16,695 nucleotides of DNA from JBOGVA01 sp050692195 (lineage in GTDB: Bacteria; Actinomycetota; UBA4738), in NCBI GenBank assembly GCA_050692195.1, contig JBOGVA010000047.1, positions 1 through 16,695 on the forward strand. The letters are read 5' to 3'. The position numbers and the translations under genes were made by a program. The notes beneath the pieces are model-generated. The model searched no databases, had not been told where the DNA came from, and worked only from the letters and a program-made list of their open reading frames with translations. How positions within the stretch are numbered: position 1 is the first letter of the stretch; every line of letters starts with the position of its first letter. Below, in pieces: positions 7,411-14,937 of the stretch.

Positions 7411-8499
7411 TTGGCGACCCGGACCCAACAGCAGGCATCCAGCCGCCACGCGTCGCTCGGCCTCTCCGACCAGGACCTTCTGGACATGTACCGCACCATG
7501 GTCACTGCCCGGCTGTGCGACGAGGCCCAGTTCCGGCTGAACCGCCAGGGCAAGGCACCGTTCGTGGTCCCGGTGTCGGGCCACGAGGGTTGCCAGATCG
7601 GCTCGGCGTGGCCCTACCGAAAGGGAAGAGACGTCTTCGTCCCCTATTACCGCGACATGGGGGTATGCCTGGTGGCGGGCATGACCCCGCTCGACGTGTT
7701 CCTGGCGGTGTTTGGAAAGCGCGACGACCCTTCCTCGGGAGGCCGGCAGATGCCCGCCCACTGGAGTTCCAGGCAACACGGCATCGTCACCGGTTCCTCC
7801 CCCATCGCCACCCAGATCCCTCACGCCGCCGGTATCGCCTACGCGATCAAGTATCGAGGAGAGGACGCCGTGGTGGGCGCGTGGTTCGGGGACGGCGCCA
7901 CCAGCGAGGGCGACTGGCACGAGGGTCTCAACTTCTCGGGCATCCACAAGCTCCCGGTGGTCTGGTACTGCGAGAACAACAAGTACGCCATCAGCGTGCC
8001 CCTGGCCAAGCAGATGGCGGTGAAGGACGTTGCGGTGCGGGGTCCGGCGTACGGCTTCGCCGGCGTGGTGGTGGACGGGAACGATGTCCTCGCCTGCTAC
8101 GAGGCGTCAAAGGCAGCGGTCGACAAGGCCCGGAGCGGCGGTGGCCCCACGCTGATCGAGCTGAAGACGTACCGGTTCCACCCGCACACCTCCGACGACG
8201 ACGACCGCACCTACCGCTCGCGGGAGGAAGTGGAGGAGGCCAAGCGGAACGATCCGTTGATCCTGTTCGCCGGCTACCTGAAGGAGCAGCGACTCATCGA
8301 CGACGAGGGCATCGAGGCCCTCCGGGCAGAGGTCAAGCGGGCAGTGGACGCCGACGTGGACTCGGCATGGAACGCCGCCGACCCCCAGCCGGAGACCGCC
8401 CTCCAGCATGTCTTCGCGGAAGGCGACGGCGGCCTGGAGACGACCGGCGGGGAGGCCACCCCGGCCGAGCCGCCCGCGGACAGCCCGCCATCCCTATGA
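7411..8499 (+). CDS. 2-oxoacid dehydrogenase E1 alpha subunit (probably branched-chain type)
   Basis: The product is 362 aa, typical for E1 alpha. It binds thiamine diphosphate and, with E1 beta, decarboxylates a 2-oxoacid and acylates the E2 lipoyl arm. The TPP motif runs from GDG (residues 160-162, GDGATSEGDW) to ENN (189-190). The phosphorylation-loop-like region YRFHPHTSDDDDRTYRS and the segment GGRQMPAHWSSR with GSSPIATQIPHAAG resemble branched-chain oxoacid dehydrogenase E1 alpha rather than pyruvate-specific PdhA, so I favour BCKDH. Substrate cannot be settled from sequence alone. The start is TTG 7411 with a strong Shine-Dalgarno. The last ~25 residues are a low-complexity Gly/Ala/Pro/Glu tail. 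The stop overlaps the E1 beta start (ATGA). The gene is divergent from the ACP-PlsC gene. Confidence 0.93.
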   Translation: MATRTQQQASSRHASLGLSDQDLLDMYRTMVTARLCDEAQFRLNRQGKAPFVVPVSGHEGCQIGSAWPYRKGRDVFVPYYRDMGVCLVAGMTPLDVFLAVFGKRDDPSSGGRQMPAHWSSRQHGIVTGSSPIATQIPHAAGIAYAIKYRGEDAVVGAWFGDGATSEGDWHEGLNFSGIHKLPVVWYCENNKYAISVPLAKQMAVKDVAVRGPAYGFAGVVVDGNDVLACYEASKAAVDKARSGGGPTLIELKTYRFHPHTSDDDDRTYRSREEVEEAKRNDPLILFAGYLKEQRLIDDEGIEALRAEVKRAVDADVDSAWNAADPQPETALQHVFAEGDGGLETTGGEATPAEPPADSPPSL

Positions 8500-9482
8500 C
8501 CGAGAAGAACGTCGTCCAGACGATCCACGACACGCTGTGGGACGCAATGAAGTCGGACGATCGAGTCTTGGTGATGGGTGAGGACGTCGGAGCCCGAGGC
8601 GGAGTCTTCCGGGCGACGGCCGGGTTCCTCGATGAGTTCGGCGAGAGCAGGGTCATCGATACGCCCCTGGCCGAGTCCTCTATCGTCGGGGTGGCCATCG
8701 GGATGGCCATGCACGGCCTCCTGCCCGTGGCGGAGATCCAGTTCGCCGACTTCATCCACCCGGCCTTCGATCAGCTCGTGTCCGAGGCCGCCCGTATCCG
8801 CTACCGCACGGCCGGCGACTGGAGCTGTCCGATGGTGGTCCGCGCACCGTACGGCGGCGGCGTGCACGGCGCCCTCTACCACTCGCAGAGCATCGAGGCC
8901 TTCTACGGCCACGTCCCCGGGTTGAAGGTCGTCCTCCCTTCGACGCCCTATGACGTGAAGGGCATGTTGCTGGCGGCGATCAAGGATCCGGACCCGGTGA
9001 TGTTCCTCGAGCACAAGAAGACCTACCGGTTGATCAAGGGAGAGGTGCCGGACGAGCCGTACGAGGTGCCCATCGGCAAGGCCGACGTGAAGCGCGAGGG
9101 CGCGGACCTGTCCGTGATCGCCTATGGGCTCATGCTGCACCACGCCCTGGAGGCGGCGAACCGATTGCAGGAAGAGGAAGGCTTCTCGGCCGAGGTCGTC
9201 GACGTCCGCACCATCGCGCCGCTCGACAAACAGACCATCCTCGACTCCGTCAAGAAGACCGGCAAGGCGTTGGTCGTCTACGAGGACAACCGCACCTACG
9301 GGGCCGGGGCCGAGATCTCGGCCACGATCGCCGAAGAGCTGATGTTCGACCTCGACGGTCCGGTGGTCAGGATCGGCGGCCCCGACATCCCAGCTATGCC
9401 GTTCTCCACGCCGCTCGAGCACTTCTACATGCCCGACGTTGAGAAGATCTACGAGAAGATGCGGGAGCTCGCCAAGTTCTAG
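8496..9482 (+). CDS. 2-oxoacid dehydrogenase E1 beta subunit
   Basis: The product is 328 aa, full length. The family blocks are all present: VLVMGEDVGARGGVFRAT, DTPLAESSIVGVAIGMAM, EIQFADFIHPAFDQLVSEAA, YRTAGDW followed by VVRAPYGGG, HSQSIEAFYGHVPGLKVVLP, and VDVRTIAPLDKQTI with VVYEDNRTYGAGAEI in the C-terminal transketolase domain that contacts E2. Together with E1 alpha it forms the alpha2beta2 E1. It starts at the ATG overlapping the E1 alpha stop, so the subunits are made in equal amounts. lipA follows after 2 nt. There is no E2 or E3 gene in this operon, and the only E2 visible is the one at the window start. Confidence 0.94.
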   Translation: MTEKNVVQTIHDTLWDAMKSDDRVLVMGEDVGARGGVFRATAGFLDEFGESRVIDTPLAESSIVGVAIGMAMHGLLPVAEIQFADFIHPAFDQLVSEAARIRYRTAGDWSCPMVVRAPYGGGVHGALYHSQSIEAFYGHVPGLKVVLPSTPYDVKGMLLAAIKDPDPVMFLEHKKTYRLIKGEVPDEPYEVPIGKADVKREGADLSVIAYGLMLHHALEAANRLQEEEGFSAEVVDVRTIAPLDKQTILDSVKKTGKALVVYEDNRTYGAGAEISATIAEELMFDLDGPVVRIGGPDIPAMPFSTPLEHFYMPDVEKIYEKMRELAKF

Positions 9483-9484
9483 CG

Positions 9485-10510
9485 ATGCCTACCCGCGACC
9501 ACAACCCGCAGAAGAGACGGCTGTATCTTCCCATCGTCTCCACGAACGGCGACGGCCATGGTTCGGTCGGAGCTGCCACGCAAGGCGCGGCTCTGGCCGA
9601 GACTCACACGGGCCACTCGGTCGGGTGCGCTCAGACGGCCAGGCCGGTCGGGCGCCGCCCGGACTGGCTGAAGGTCAAGATCAGGACGGGTCCCAACTAC
9701 GCGGACCTCAAGGGGATCATGCGCGGCCTGGACCTCCACACGGTCTGCGAGGAGGCCGGCTGCCCGAACATCTACGAGTGCTGGGAGGACCGGGAGGCCA
9801 CCTTCCTCGTCCTCGGCGACAAGTGCACCAGGCGCTGCGGGTTCTGCGACGTCATGACCGCCCGGCCGGACCCCATCGCGGAGGACGAGCCGGACCGGAT
9901 CGCTCGGGCCGTTGCGGCCATGGGTCTCAGGTACGTGGTACTGACCGGCGTGGCTCGGGACGACCTCCCCGACGGAGGCGCTCGGATCTGGGCCGCGTGC
10001 GTCCGGACCATCCGGGAAGCCATCCCGGAATGTGGCGTGGAGGTCCTCCCTCCTGATTTCAAGGGTGATCCGCTGGCGATCCGCACGGTGATGGACGCGG
10101 AGCCGGATGTGTTCGCCCACAACCTGGAGACGGTCCGCCGGCTTCACGCTCGCATTCGGCCGGCCTTCGGCTACGACCGGTCGCTCGAGGTCCTGCGTAT
10201 CGCCAAGCGGCTTCGCCCCGACGGAATCACGAAGTCGAACCTCATCCTGGGCATGGGCGAGCGGTCCGACGAGGTCCGGGAGGCGATGAGCGACATCCGA
10301 TCGGCCGGCTGCGACTTGCTCACGATGGGCCAGTATCTCCAGCCGACCAAGCACCACCTGCCCGTGGATCGGTGGGTCACGCCCGCGGAGTTCGCGGACC
10401 ACGCTCGCTTCGGAACGCAGGAGCTGGGGTTCGCCCACGTCGAAGCGGGTCCGCTGGTCCGTTCGTCCTACCACGCCGGGAAGCAGCTCACCCGGGCCCT
10501 GGCGGGCTGA
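9485..10510 (+). CDS. lipA: Lipoyl synthase (radical SAM) LipA
   Basis: LipA inserts two sulfurs into protein-bound octanoyl groups to make lipoyl cofactor. The product is 341 aa. The auxiliary [4Fe-4S] cluster cysteines are C88, C93 and C99 (CEEAGCPNIYEC) and the radical SAM motif is CTRRCGFC (C114, C118, C121). The C-terminal RSSYHAG (R326-S328) supplies the serine ligand of the auxiliary cluster. GVARDDLPDGGA, ILGMGE and TMGQYLQPTKHH are further family motifs. The ATG at 9485 is the only ATG before the conserved region, giving a long, variable N-terminal extension of about 55 residues that I cannot assign. No good Shine-Dalgarno precedes it, which fits re-initiation 2 nt after the E1 beta stop. 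It ends 7 nt from the convergent rnpB. Confidence 0.95.
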   Translation: MPTRDHNPQKRRLYLPIVSTNGDGHGSVGAATQGAALAETHTGHSVGCAQTARPVGRRPDWLKVKIRTGPNYADLKGIMRGLDLHTVCEEAGCPNIYECWEDREATFLVLGDKCTRRCGFCDVMTARPDPIAEDEPDRIARAVAAMGLRYVVLTGVARDDLPDGGARIWAACVRTIREAIPECGVEVLPPDFKGDPLAIRTVMDAEPDVFAHNLETVRRLHARIRPAFGYDRSLEVLRIAKRLRPDGITKSNLILGMGERSDEVREAMSDIRSAGCDLLTMGQYLQPTKHHLPVDRWVTPAEFADHARFGTQELGFAHVEAGPLVRSSYHAGKQLTRALAG

Positions 10511-10516
10511 GAAGAG

Positions 10517-10906
10517 GGAGGAGCCGGCCTGTAAGCCGGATTCTGTCCCCGGCGCGGATGCGCCGGGTGGCGACCATCTCTCTGGGAGCCGCGTCGCCGC
10601 GACCCTCGGTGCAGCCTACCCGGGAGCATCGGACGGGCCGCCCGCTCCCTGCTTGGCCTTGCTCCGGGTGGGGTTTGCCCAGCCGGCCGGTCACCCGGCC
10701 GCTGGTGAGCTCTTACCTCACCGTTTCACCCTTGCCCCTGCCCACGACCCGGCGGCGAGCCACGTCGTTGAGCGGTGGGCGGTCTGTCTCTGTGGCACTC
10801 TCCGCGGGTCACCCCGCCTGGGCGTTACCCAGCACCCTGCCCGATGGAGTCCGGACTTTCCTCGACCCAGCCTTGCGCGGGCCGCGGCCGCCCGGCCGGC
10901 TCCTCC
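10517..10906 (-). ncRNA. rnpB: RNase P RNA, bacterial type A
   Basis: RnpB is the catalytic RNA that matures tRNA 5' ends. On the minus strand the 5' conserved region GAGGAAAGTCCGGACTCC is at 10863-10846. The central GGGTGAAACGGTGAGGTAAG block is present. The 3' end reads CAGAATCCGGCTTACAGG, as in actinobacterial RNase P RNAs. The termini are set by a 13-bp P1 helix: GGAGGAGCCGGCC (10906-10894) pairs with GGCCGGCTCCTCC (10529-10517). The length of about 390 nt is normal. No U-run terminator is visible after the 3' end; the sequence runs straight into the 3' end of the convergent lipA, so end formation may rely on processing. Confidence 0.95.
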
Positions 10907-10913
10907 TCCAGCA

Positions 10914-10919
10914 AGTATA
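10914..10919 (-). promoter_or_regulatory. -10 box of the rnpB promoter
   Basis: On the minus strand TATACT ends 7 nt before the predicted first nucleotide of rnpB (10906), exactly where a -10 box should be. A good -35 is not obvious at 16-18 nt; that region overlaps the last codons of the RNase H gene. Confidence 0.6.
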
Positions 10920-10930
10920 GGTGCCACCAC

Positions 10931-11413
10931 TCACTCGAACAGGTGGGGCGCGGGCTCGGGCCGCCGATACGACCTGCCGGGGCCGGCCAGCCACTCGTCG
11001 ACCCCTTCGTTGGCCAGCCGGTCGGCCGCCCGATTGAGCTCGCGCGGGACGTGCTCGAAATCGACCTGCTCGAACCGATCGAGGAGGGCCCTCACCTCCC
11101 CGTGCAGCCGCACGAGGGTGGGGTTCTTCACCCGAAACCGCCCCGCGAGCTGCTCCATCAACAGCCTGCTGTCCGACCGGAGGAGCACGTGGGTGGCTCC
11201 TGCCTCCGCAGCACGCTCGAGCCCTTCGATCGCGGCCCGGTATTCCGCCACGTTGTTGGTGGCCACTCCGATCCCCCGCGCCACCCGGGCAACCACCCGC
11301 CCTCTCGGCGTCCGGACGACCACTCCGATCCCGGCCGGCCCGGGATTCCCCCTGGCCGCGCCGTCGCAATAGACGATCAGTCGAAGACGAGGATCCTTCG
11401 GCAGTACTCGCAC
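10931..11413 (-). CDS. rnhA: RNase HI-family ribonuclease
   Basis: The enzyme cleaves RNA in RNA-DNA hybrids. The product is 160 aa from the chosen GTG. The four acidic active-site residues are visible: D17 in YCDGAARGNPGPAGIG, E57 in NNVAEYRAAIEGL, D81 in LRSDSRLLMEQL and D131 in ELNRAADRLANEG. The sequence is of the type forming the N-terminal domain of mycobacterial Rv2228c, but the phosphatase domain of that protein is missing here. Start: the frame stays open well into the upstream gene. GTG 11413 is the closest valid start before the fold begins and overlaps the zinc-ribbon gene by 37 nt, with a GGAG directly adjoining it. Other starts are possible. The rnpB promoter lies at or just past its 3' end. 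Confidence 0.9.
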   Translation of the reverse strand: MRVLPKDPRLRLIVYCDGAARGNPGPAGIGVVVRTPRGRVVARVARGIGVATNNVAEYRAAIEGLERAAEAGATHVLLRSDSRLLMEQLAGRFRVKNPTLVRLHGEVRALLDRFEQVDFEHVPRELNRAADRLANEGVDEWLAGPGRSYRRPEPAPHLFE

Positions 11414-12078
11414 CTCCGGATGCCTTCGCTCCGCTTGAGCCCCTCGAGATACATGGGCGACAGCTTCTGGTGGCACCCCTGGCATACCCCGTCGGTCAGG
11501 GCCGCGGCTCCCAAACCCTTCTTCAGGCGACGAAGCTCCTCATAGAGCTCGAGCAACTCCGGGTCCACCTCACGAACCAATGCCTCGCGCCTCGATGCCA
11601 GTTCTGCCAGCTCCCTGTCGATCTCGCCCAGCTCCTTGGCGGACCCCTCTTCGACCTCCGCCAGCCGGCGGCGAGCCTCGGCCGCCTCGCTGCCAAGAGG
11701 GCCGACCCGCCCCTCCATCTGCTCTCGCCTTTCCATCTGTTCCAGGAGCAGGTCCTCAACTCGAGACTTCCGTGCGGACAGACCGCGCACCTCCGCGTCG
11801 ATCGACTGGAGCTCCTTCGGGTTCGCCACGCTGCCGTCGTACAGGCGCTTCCGCTCGGCGTCGATCTTCCGCTCCAGCGAATCGACGTCCACCTCCAGGC
11901 GCCGCTGCTCGCCGACCACGGCGTCGAGGGCAAGGCGCAGCTCGCCGAGACGAGCCTCCGCCTCCCGAACGGCTTCGCGGGCGAGCCGGACGTCTTCCTC
12001 CGACTCCAGGAGTCTCAACCGGGCCCTCAGCCTGTCCGTGGCCAGATCGAGGTCCTGAAGCTCAAGCAGACGATCCAT
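11377..12078 (-). CDS. Coiled-coil protein with C-terminal C4 zinc ribbon (DUF164/CT398 family)
   Basis: The product is 233 aa. Residues ~1-185 form a long charged coiled coil starting at MDRLLELQDLDLATDRL. The C-terminus is a zinc ribbon with CxxC pairs at C199/C202 (VCQGCHQ) and C223/C226 (CEYC). This matches the conserved family of Mycobacterium Rv2229c and Chlamydia CT398, whose role is unsettled; nucleic-acid or protein scaffolding has been suggested. The neighbour order zinc ribbon then RNase H is the one known from mycobacteria. The ATG at 12078 matches the usual family N-terminus but has only a weak Shine-Dalgarno. Upstream in-frame GTG codons (12096 and beyond) would add residues not typical of the family. 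It is divergent from the gamma-glutamyltransferase gene, separated by about 125 nt. Confidence 0.88.
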   Translation of the reverse strand: MDRLLELQDLDLATDRLRARLRLLESEEDVRLAREAVREAEARLGELRLALDAVVGEQRRLEVDVDSLERKIDAERKRLYDGSVANPKELQSIDAEVRGLSARKSRVEDLLLEQMERREQMEGRVGPLGSEAAEARRRLAEVEEGSAKELGEIDRELAELASRREALVREVDPELLELYEELRRLKKGLGAAALTDGVCQGCHQKLSPMYLEGLKRSEGIRRCEYCRRILVFD

Positions 12079-12152
12079 CCCACGAACGCCCGCTGCACGC
12101 CCCACGGGATCCTGCCCGATGCTCACGGCGAAGTAGCTTCCCACATTGCCCA

Positions 12153-12182
12153 TTGCGCCGTTCGGGAGGCTGGCTCTAGAGT
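12153..12182 (+). promoter_or_regulatory. Candidate promoter of the gamma-glutamyltransferase gene
   Basis: TTGCGC at 12153-12158 and TAGAGT at 12177-12182 are separated by 18 nt and match TTGNNN and TANNNT. The predicted transcription start near 12189 is followed closely by AGGAG at 12193-12197. Confidence 0.4.
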
Positions 12183-12192
12183 TCCAGCGTCC

Positions 12193-12197
12193 AGGAG
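12193..12197 (+). promoter_or_regulatory. Shine-Dalgarno deciding the gamma-glutamyltransferase start
   Basis: AGGAG lies 1 nt before ATG 12199 but 7 nt before the in-frame GTG 12205. The spacing favours GTG 12205, with ATG 12199 as the alternative (two residues longer). Confidence 0.5.
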
Positions 12198-12204
12198 AAT
12201 GCTC

Positions 12205-13755
12205 GTGATCGAAGCGAGGCGGTTCCCCACAGCCTGCGTGGCCTCGCCCCATTACCTGGCCTCCGCCACCGGCCTCGCCGTGCTCGCCTCGGGCGGAAAC
12301 GCGCTCGATGCCGCGGTCGCCATGAACCTCACCCTCGGCGTGGCGACTCCCTACCTGTGTGGGTTCGGGGGTGACCTGTTCGCCCTGGTCTGGCGCGATG
12401 GCACCTCGTTCGCCTACAACGGTTCGGGGGCAGCACCTGCCGCGGCCACGCTTGAGGCGGTGCGGACGGCGGCGGGCGGCGAAACCATGCCAACCTTCGG
12501 TCCCCTCACCGTGACGGTCCCCGGCGCCGTTGACGGGTGGTTCGCCCTGCTGGAGCGATTCGGTTCCAGGCCGTTCGAGCAGCTGGCCTCGTGGGCGCTG
12601 GGCTACGCGAGACGGGGATTCCCTCTCACCCGGAAAGCCGCCGAGAGGCTCCGTCGCGCCAAGGAGGTCTACCGCTGGTCCGTGCAGTGGCAAGACGTCT
12701 ACGGCCGGGCCGAGGCGGGAACCGTGCTGCGACAGCCGGACCTGGCGCGCACGATCGAGGAGCTGTGCCGAGGCGGGCCCGACAGCTTCTACAGGGGACC
12801 CATCGCCCAGGCCATCGCGAAGCACGTCGAGTCGCTCGGCGGGCTTCTCACGGCCGAGGACCTAGCCGACCATCGGGGCGACTGGGTTCAGCCGCTCAAG
12901 ACCACCTACCGCGGTCATGAGGTCCTGGAGCTGCCGCCCAACACGCAAGGGGTCACCGCACTCGAGGCCCTGAACATCGTGCAGGCGGCTGGCTCGCTCC
13001 CCCCGGAAGGGCCTGAGCGCCATCACCTGTTGATCGAAGCTTCGAAGCTTGCCTTGTCGGACCGGGACCTCCACGTGACCGATCCCCGTCACATGTCCGT
13101 CTCGGGGGAGACCCTGGCCTCCATGAAATGGGCGGCGGAACGGGCTCGGGCCATCGATCGGGGATCTGCTAGGGACCCTATGGCAGGCCGGACGGCCGGT
13201 GGCGGCACCGCGTACATGTGTGCGGCCGACGGCGAGGGGATGTGCGTGAGCCTGATCCAATCGAACTTCATGGGGTTCGGAGCGGGGGTCACCGTCCCCG
13301 AATGGGGCATCAACCTGCAGAACCGCGGCGCGTTCTTCTCGTTGGAGCCAACCCATGCGAACGCGATCGGCCCACGAAAGCGCACGCTCCACACGCTGAT
13401 CCCGGCGATGGTCCTCCGTGGGGGCCGTCCCTGGCTGGTGTTCGGGTCGATGGGGGGAGACGGCCAGCCGCAGATCCATCTCCAGCTGCTGGTGCGCATG
13501 GTCGATGACCACGAGGACCCGCAGGGGGCGATCAGCCAGCCCCGGTGGATCCTGTCGCCCGGAGATTGGTCGGTAGCTGCGGAGTCGCGCTTCGAACCCG
13601 ACCTGATCGACGCCCTCCGGGCGCGCGGCCACCGCATCTCCGTCACGGACGCCTTCGATCCCTTCATGGGGCACGCCCACGCCATCCAGGTGACCGACCA
13701 GGGCTACGCAGGGGCGACGGACCCACGTGCCGAAGGGGCCGCCCTGGGGCTGTAA
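12205..13755 (+). CDS. ggt: Gamma-glutamyltransferase-family protein (Ntn hydrolase)
   Basis: The product is 516 aa, full length for the family. Members self-cleave to expose an N-terminal threonine and hydrolyse or transfer gamma-glutamyl groups or related amides. The N-terminal block SPHYLASATGLAVLASGGNALDAAVAMNLTLG and GFGGDLFALVW are typical. The predicted cleavage and nucleophile residue is T335 in GGGTAYMCAADGEG, where classic enzymes have TTH. Downstream come FGAGVTVPEWGINLQNRG and FGSMGGDGQPQ, both characteristic of the YwrD-like branch rather than the periplasmic glutathione-degrading GGT. No signal peptide or membrane segment is seen, so the enzyme is probably cytoplasmic. Natural substrate is unknown. 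It stands alone, divergent from the zinc-ribbon gene. See the Shine-Dalgarno entry for start choice. Confidence 0.92.
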   Translation: MIEARRFPTACVASPHYLASATGLAVLASGGNALDAAVAMNLTLGVATPYLCGFGGDLFALVWRDGTSFAYNGSGAAPAAATLEAVRTAAGGETMPTFGPLTVTVPGAVDGWFALLERFGSRPFEQLASWALGYARRGFPLTRKAAERLRRAKEVYRWSVQWQDVYGRAEAGTVLRQPDLARTIEELCRGGPDSFYRGPIAQAIAKHVESLGGLLTAEDLADHRGDWVQPLKTTYRGHEVLELPPNTQGVTALEALNIVQAAGSLPPEGPERHHLLIEASKLALSDRDLHVTDPRHMSVSGETLASMKWAAERARAIDRGSARDPMAGRTAGGGTAYMCAADGEGMCVSLIQSNFMGFGAGVTVPEWGINLQNRGAFFSLEPTHANAIGPRKRTLHTLIPAMVLRGGRPWLVFGSMGGDGQPQIHLQLLVRMVDDHEDPQGAISQPRWILSPGDWSVAAESRFEPDLIDALRARGHRISVTDAFDPFMGHAHAIQVTDQGYAGATDPRAEGAALGL

Positions 13756-13863
13756 GGCCTCCGCCAGCCCGATAGCCGCCGCCGGCCTGCTTCATCCGGT
13801 TGATCGATCTGCCGATCCATAAGACTAAGCAGTGGGTTCCAGCCCTGGGCCCGCGCTAGGCCA

Positions 13864-14880
13864 ATGACCGGTCGGGAGGAGCACCCAACGGACCGAGGGA
13901 TGGGCTTCGACAACGCTGCCGCAGCCGGGCCTGGACCCCTCAGAGCAACCGTCCTCGTCGTGGACGATTCGCCGGAGATCGCCCGGATGGTCGAGGTGAT
14001 CCTTCGCTCGGCCGGCTATGGGGTTCAGGTCGCTCGCGACGGGCAGGAAGCCTTCGAGATGGTCCAGAAACGCCGCCCGGATCTCATCCTGCTCGACGTC
14101 ATGATGCCGAAGCTGGACGGTTTTCAGCTGACGCGTCTTCTGCGACAAGACCCGAGGATGTCTGGACTCAGCATCATCATCCTCACCGCGAAGGGGCTGT
14201 CCGCAGACCGTTTGCAAGGCCTGACGGCCGGCGCCGACGACTACATCCTCAAGCCATTCGACGCGGGAGAGCTGATCGCCCGCGTTCGAGGCGTGCTTCG
14301 GCGGACCGAGGAGCTCAAGGACCTGTCCCCGCTGACGGGGTTGCCCGGGAACGTTCGCATCGAGAAGGAGATCGAGCACAGGATCGGGGCGAAGCAGGGC
14401 TTCGCCGTCCTGTACGCCGACCTCGACCATTTCAAGGCCTACAACGACCGCTATGGGTTCGCCCGGGGAGACGAGGTCCTGCGGATGGCAGCCAGGGTCA
14501 TGGAGGATGTGGCGCTCGCCATCGGTGGGCCCGGCTCCTTCGCCGGCCATGTGGGTGGGGACGACTTCGTGGTGGTGACGACCCCGGACCGGGCCCAGCA
14601 GGTGGCCGAAACCATCATCGAGAGGTTCGACCGGGAGGTCCCTGCCCTGTACGACGCCGAGGACGAGGTCCGTGGCTATCTGGAGGCGGAGGATCGCCAG
14701 GGCCACATGGTGCCCTTCCCGCTCGTCTCGATCTCGATCGGTGTCTCAACCAGCGAGAAACAGGGCTTCGCACACTACGCCGAGGCCGTAGCACTGGCGA
14801 CGGAGATGAAGTCCTTCACCAAGAGGACGCCCGGTTCGTCCTGGGCGATCGACATCAGGGCGGGTTCTCAGAAGGCTTAG
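13864..14880 (+). CDS. Response regulator with GGDEF domain (putative diguanylate cyclase)
   Basis: The product is 338 aa. Residues ~28-148 are a receiver domain: acidic pair D34/D35, phosphoacceptor D78 in LLDVMMP, T108 and K130 in LKPF. Residues ~155-330 are a GGDEF domain: SPLTGLPGN, the nucleotide-binding YADLDHFKAYND block, GDEVLRM, and the signature loop GGDDF at 231-235 instead of GGDEF/GGEEF. There is no RxxD inhibitory site five residues before the loop. Diguanylate cyclase activity is plausible but the D for E change at the fourth loop position may weaken or abolish it. The start ATG 13864 has no clear Shine-Dalgarno; ATG 13900 (residue 13) is an alternative, and both precede the receiver fold. 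The partner histidine kinase is not in the window. An HD-GYP gene follows after 57 nt. Confidence 0.92.
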   Translation: MTGREEHPTDRGMGFDNAAAAGPGPLRATVLVVDDSPEIARMVEVILRSAGYGVQVARDGQEAFEMVQKRRPDLILLDVMMPKLDGFQLTRLLRQDPRMSGLSIIILTAKGLSADRLQGLTAGADDYILKPFDAGELIARVRGVLRRTEELKDLSPLTGLPGNVRIEKEIEHRIGAKQGFAVLYADLDHFKAYNDRYGFARGDEVLRMAARVMEDVALAIGGPGSFAGHVGGDDFVVVTTPDRAQQVAETIIERFDREVPALYDAEDEVRGYLEAEDRQGHMVPFPLVSISIGVSTSEKQGFAHYAEAVALATEMKSFTKRTPGSSWAIDIRAGSQKA

Positions 14881-14937
14881 GGCGTAGGTCCAATCAAGGG
14901 AAAGCTGGCGATTACCGATACCTGATCCACAGTAGGG

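Noticed and set aside
8274..9422. A 382-codon minus-strand frame under E1 alpha/E1 beta
   Set aside because: Shadow of the conserved E1 genes; translation lacks any family motif.
10372..11372. Plus-strand frames across rnpB and the RNase H gene
   Set aside because: They run through the structured RNase P RNA and antisense to the complete RNase HI active-site motifs.
12862..13680. A 272-codon minus-strand frame under the gamma-glutamyltransferase gene
   Set aside because: Antisense shadow of a conserved gene, with no recognisable domain.
13756..13863. Possible terminator or promoter between the gamma-glutamyltransferase and GGDEF genes
   Set aside because: I found no stem followed by a T-run and no convincing -35/-10 pair in these 108 nt.
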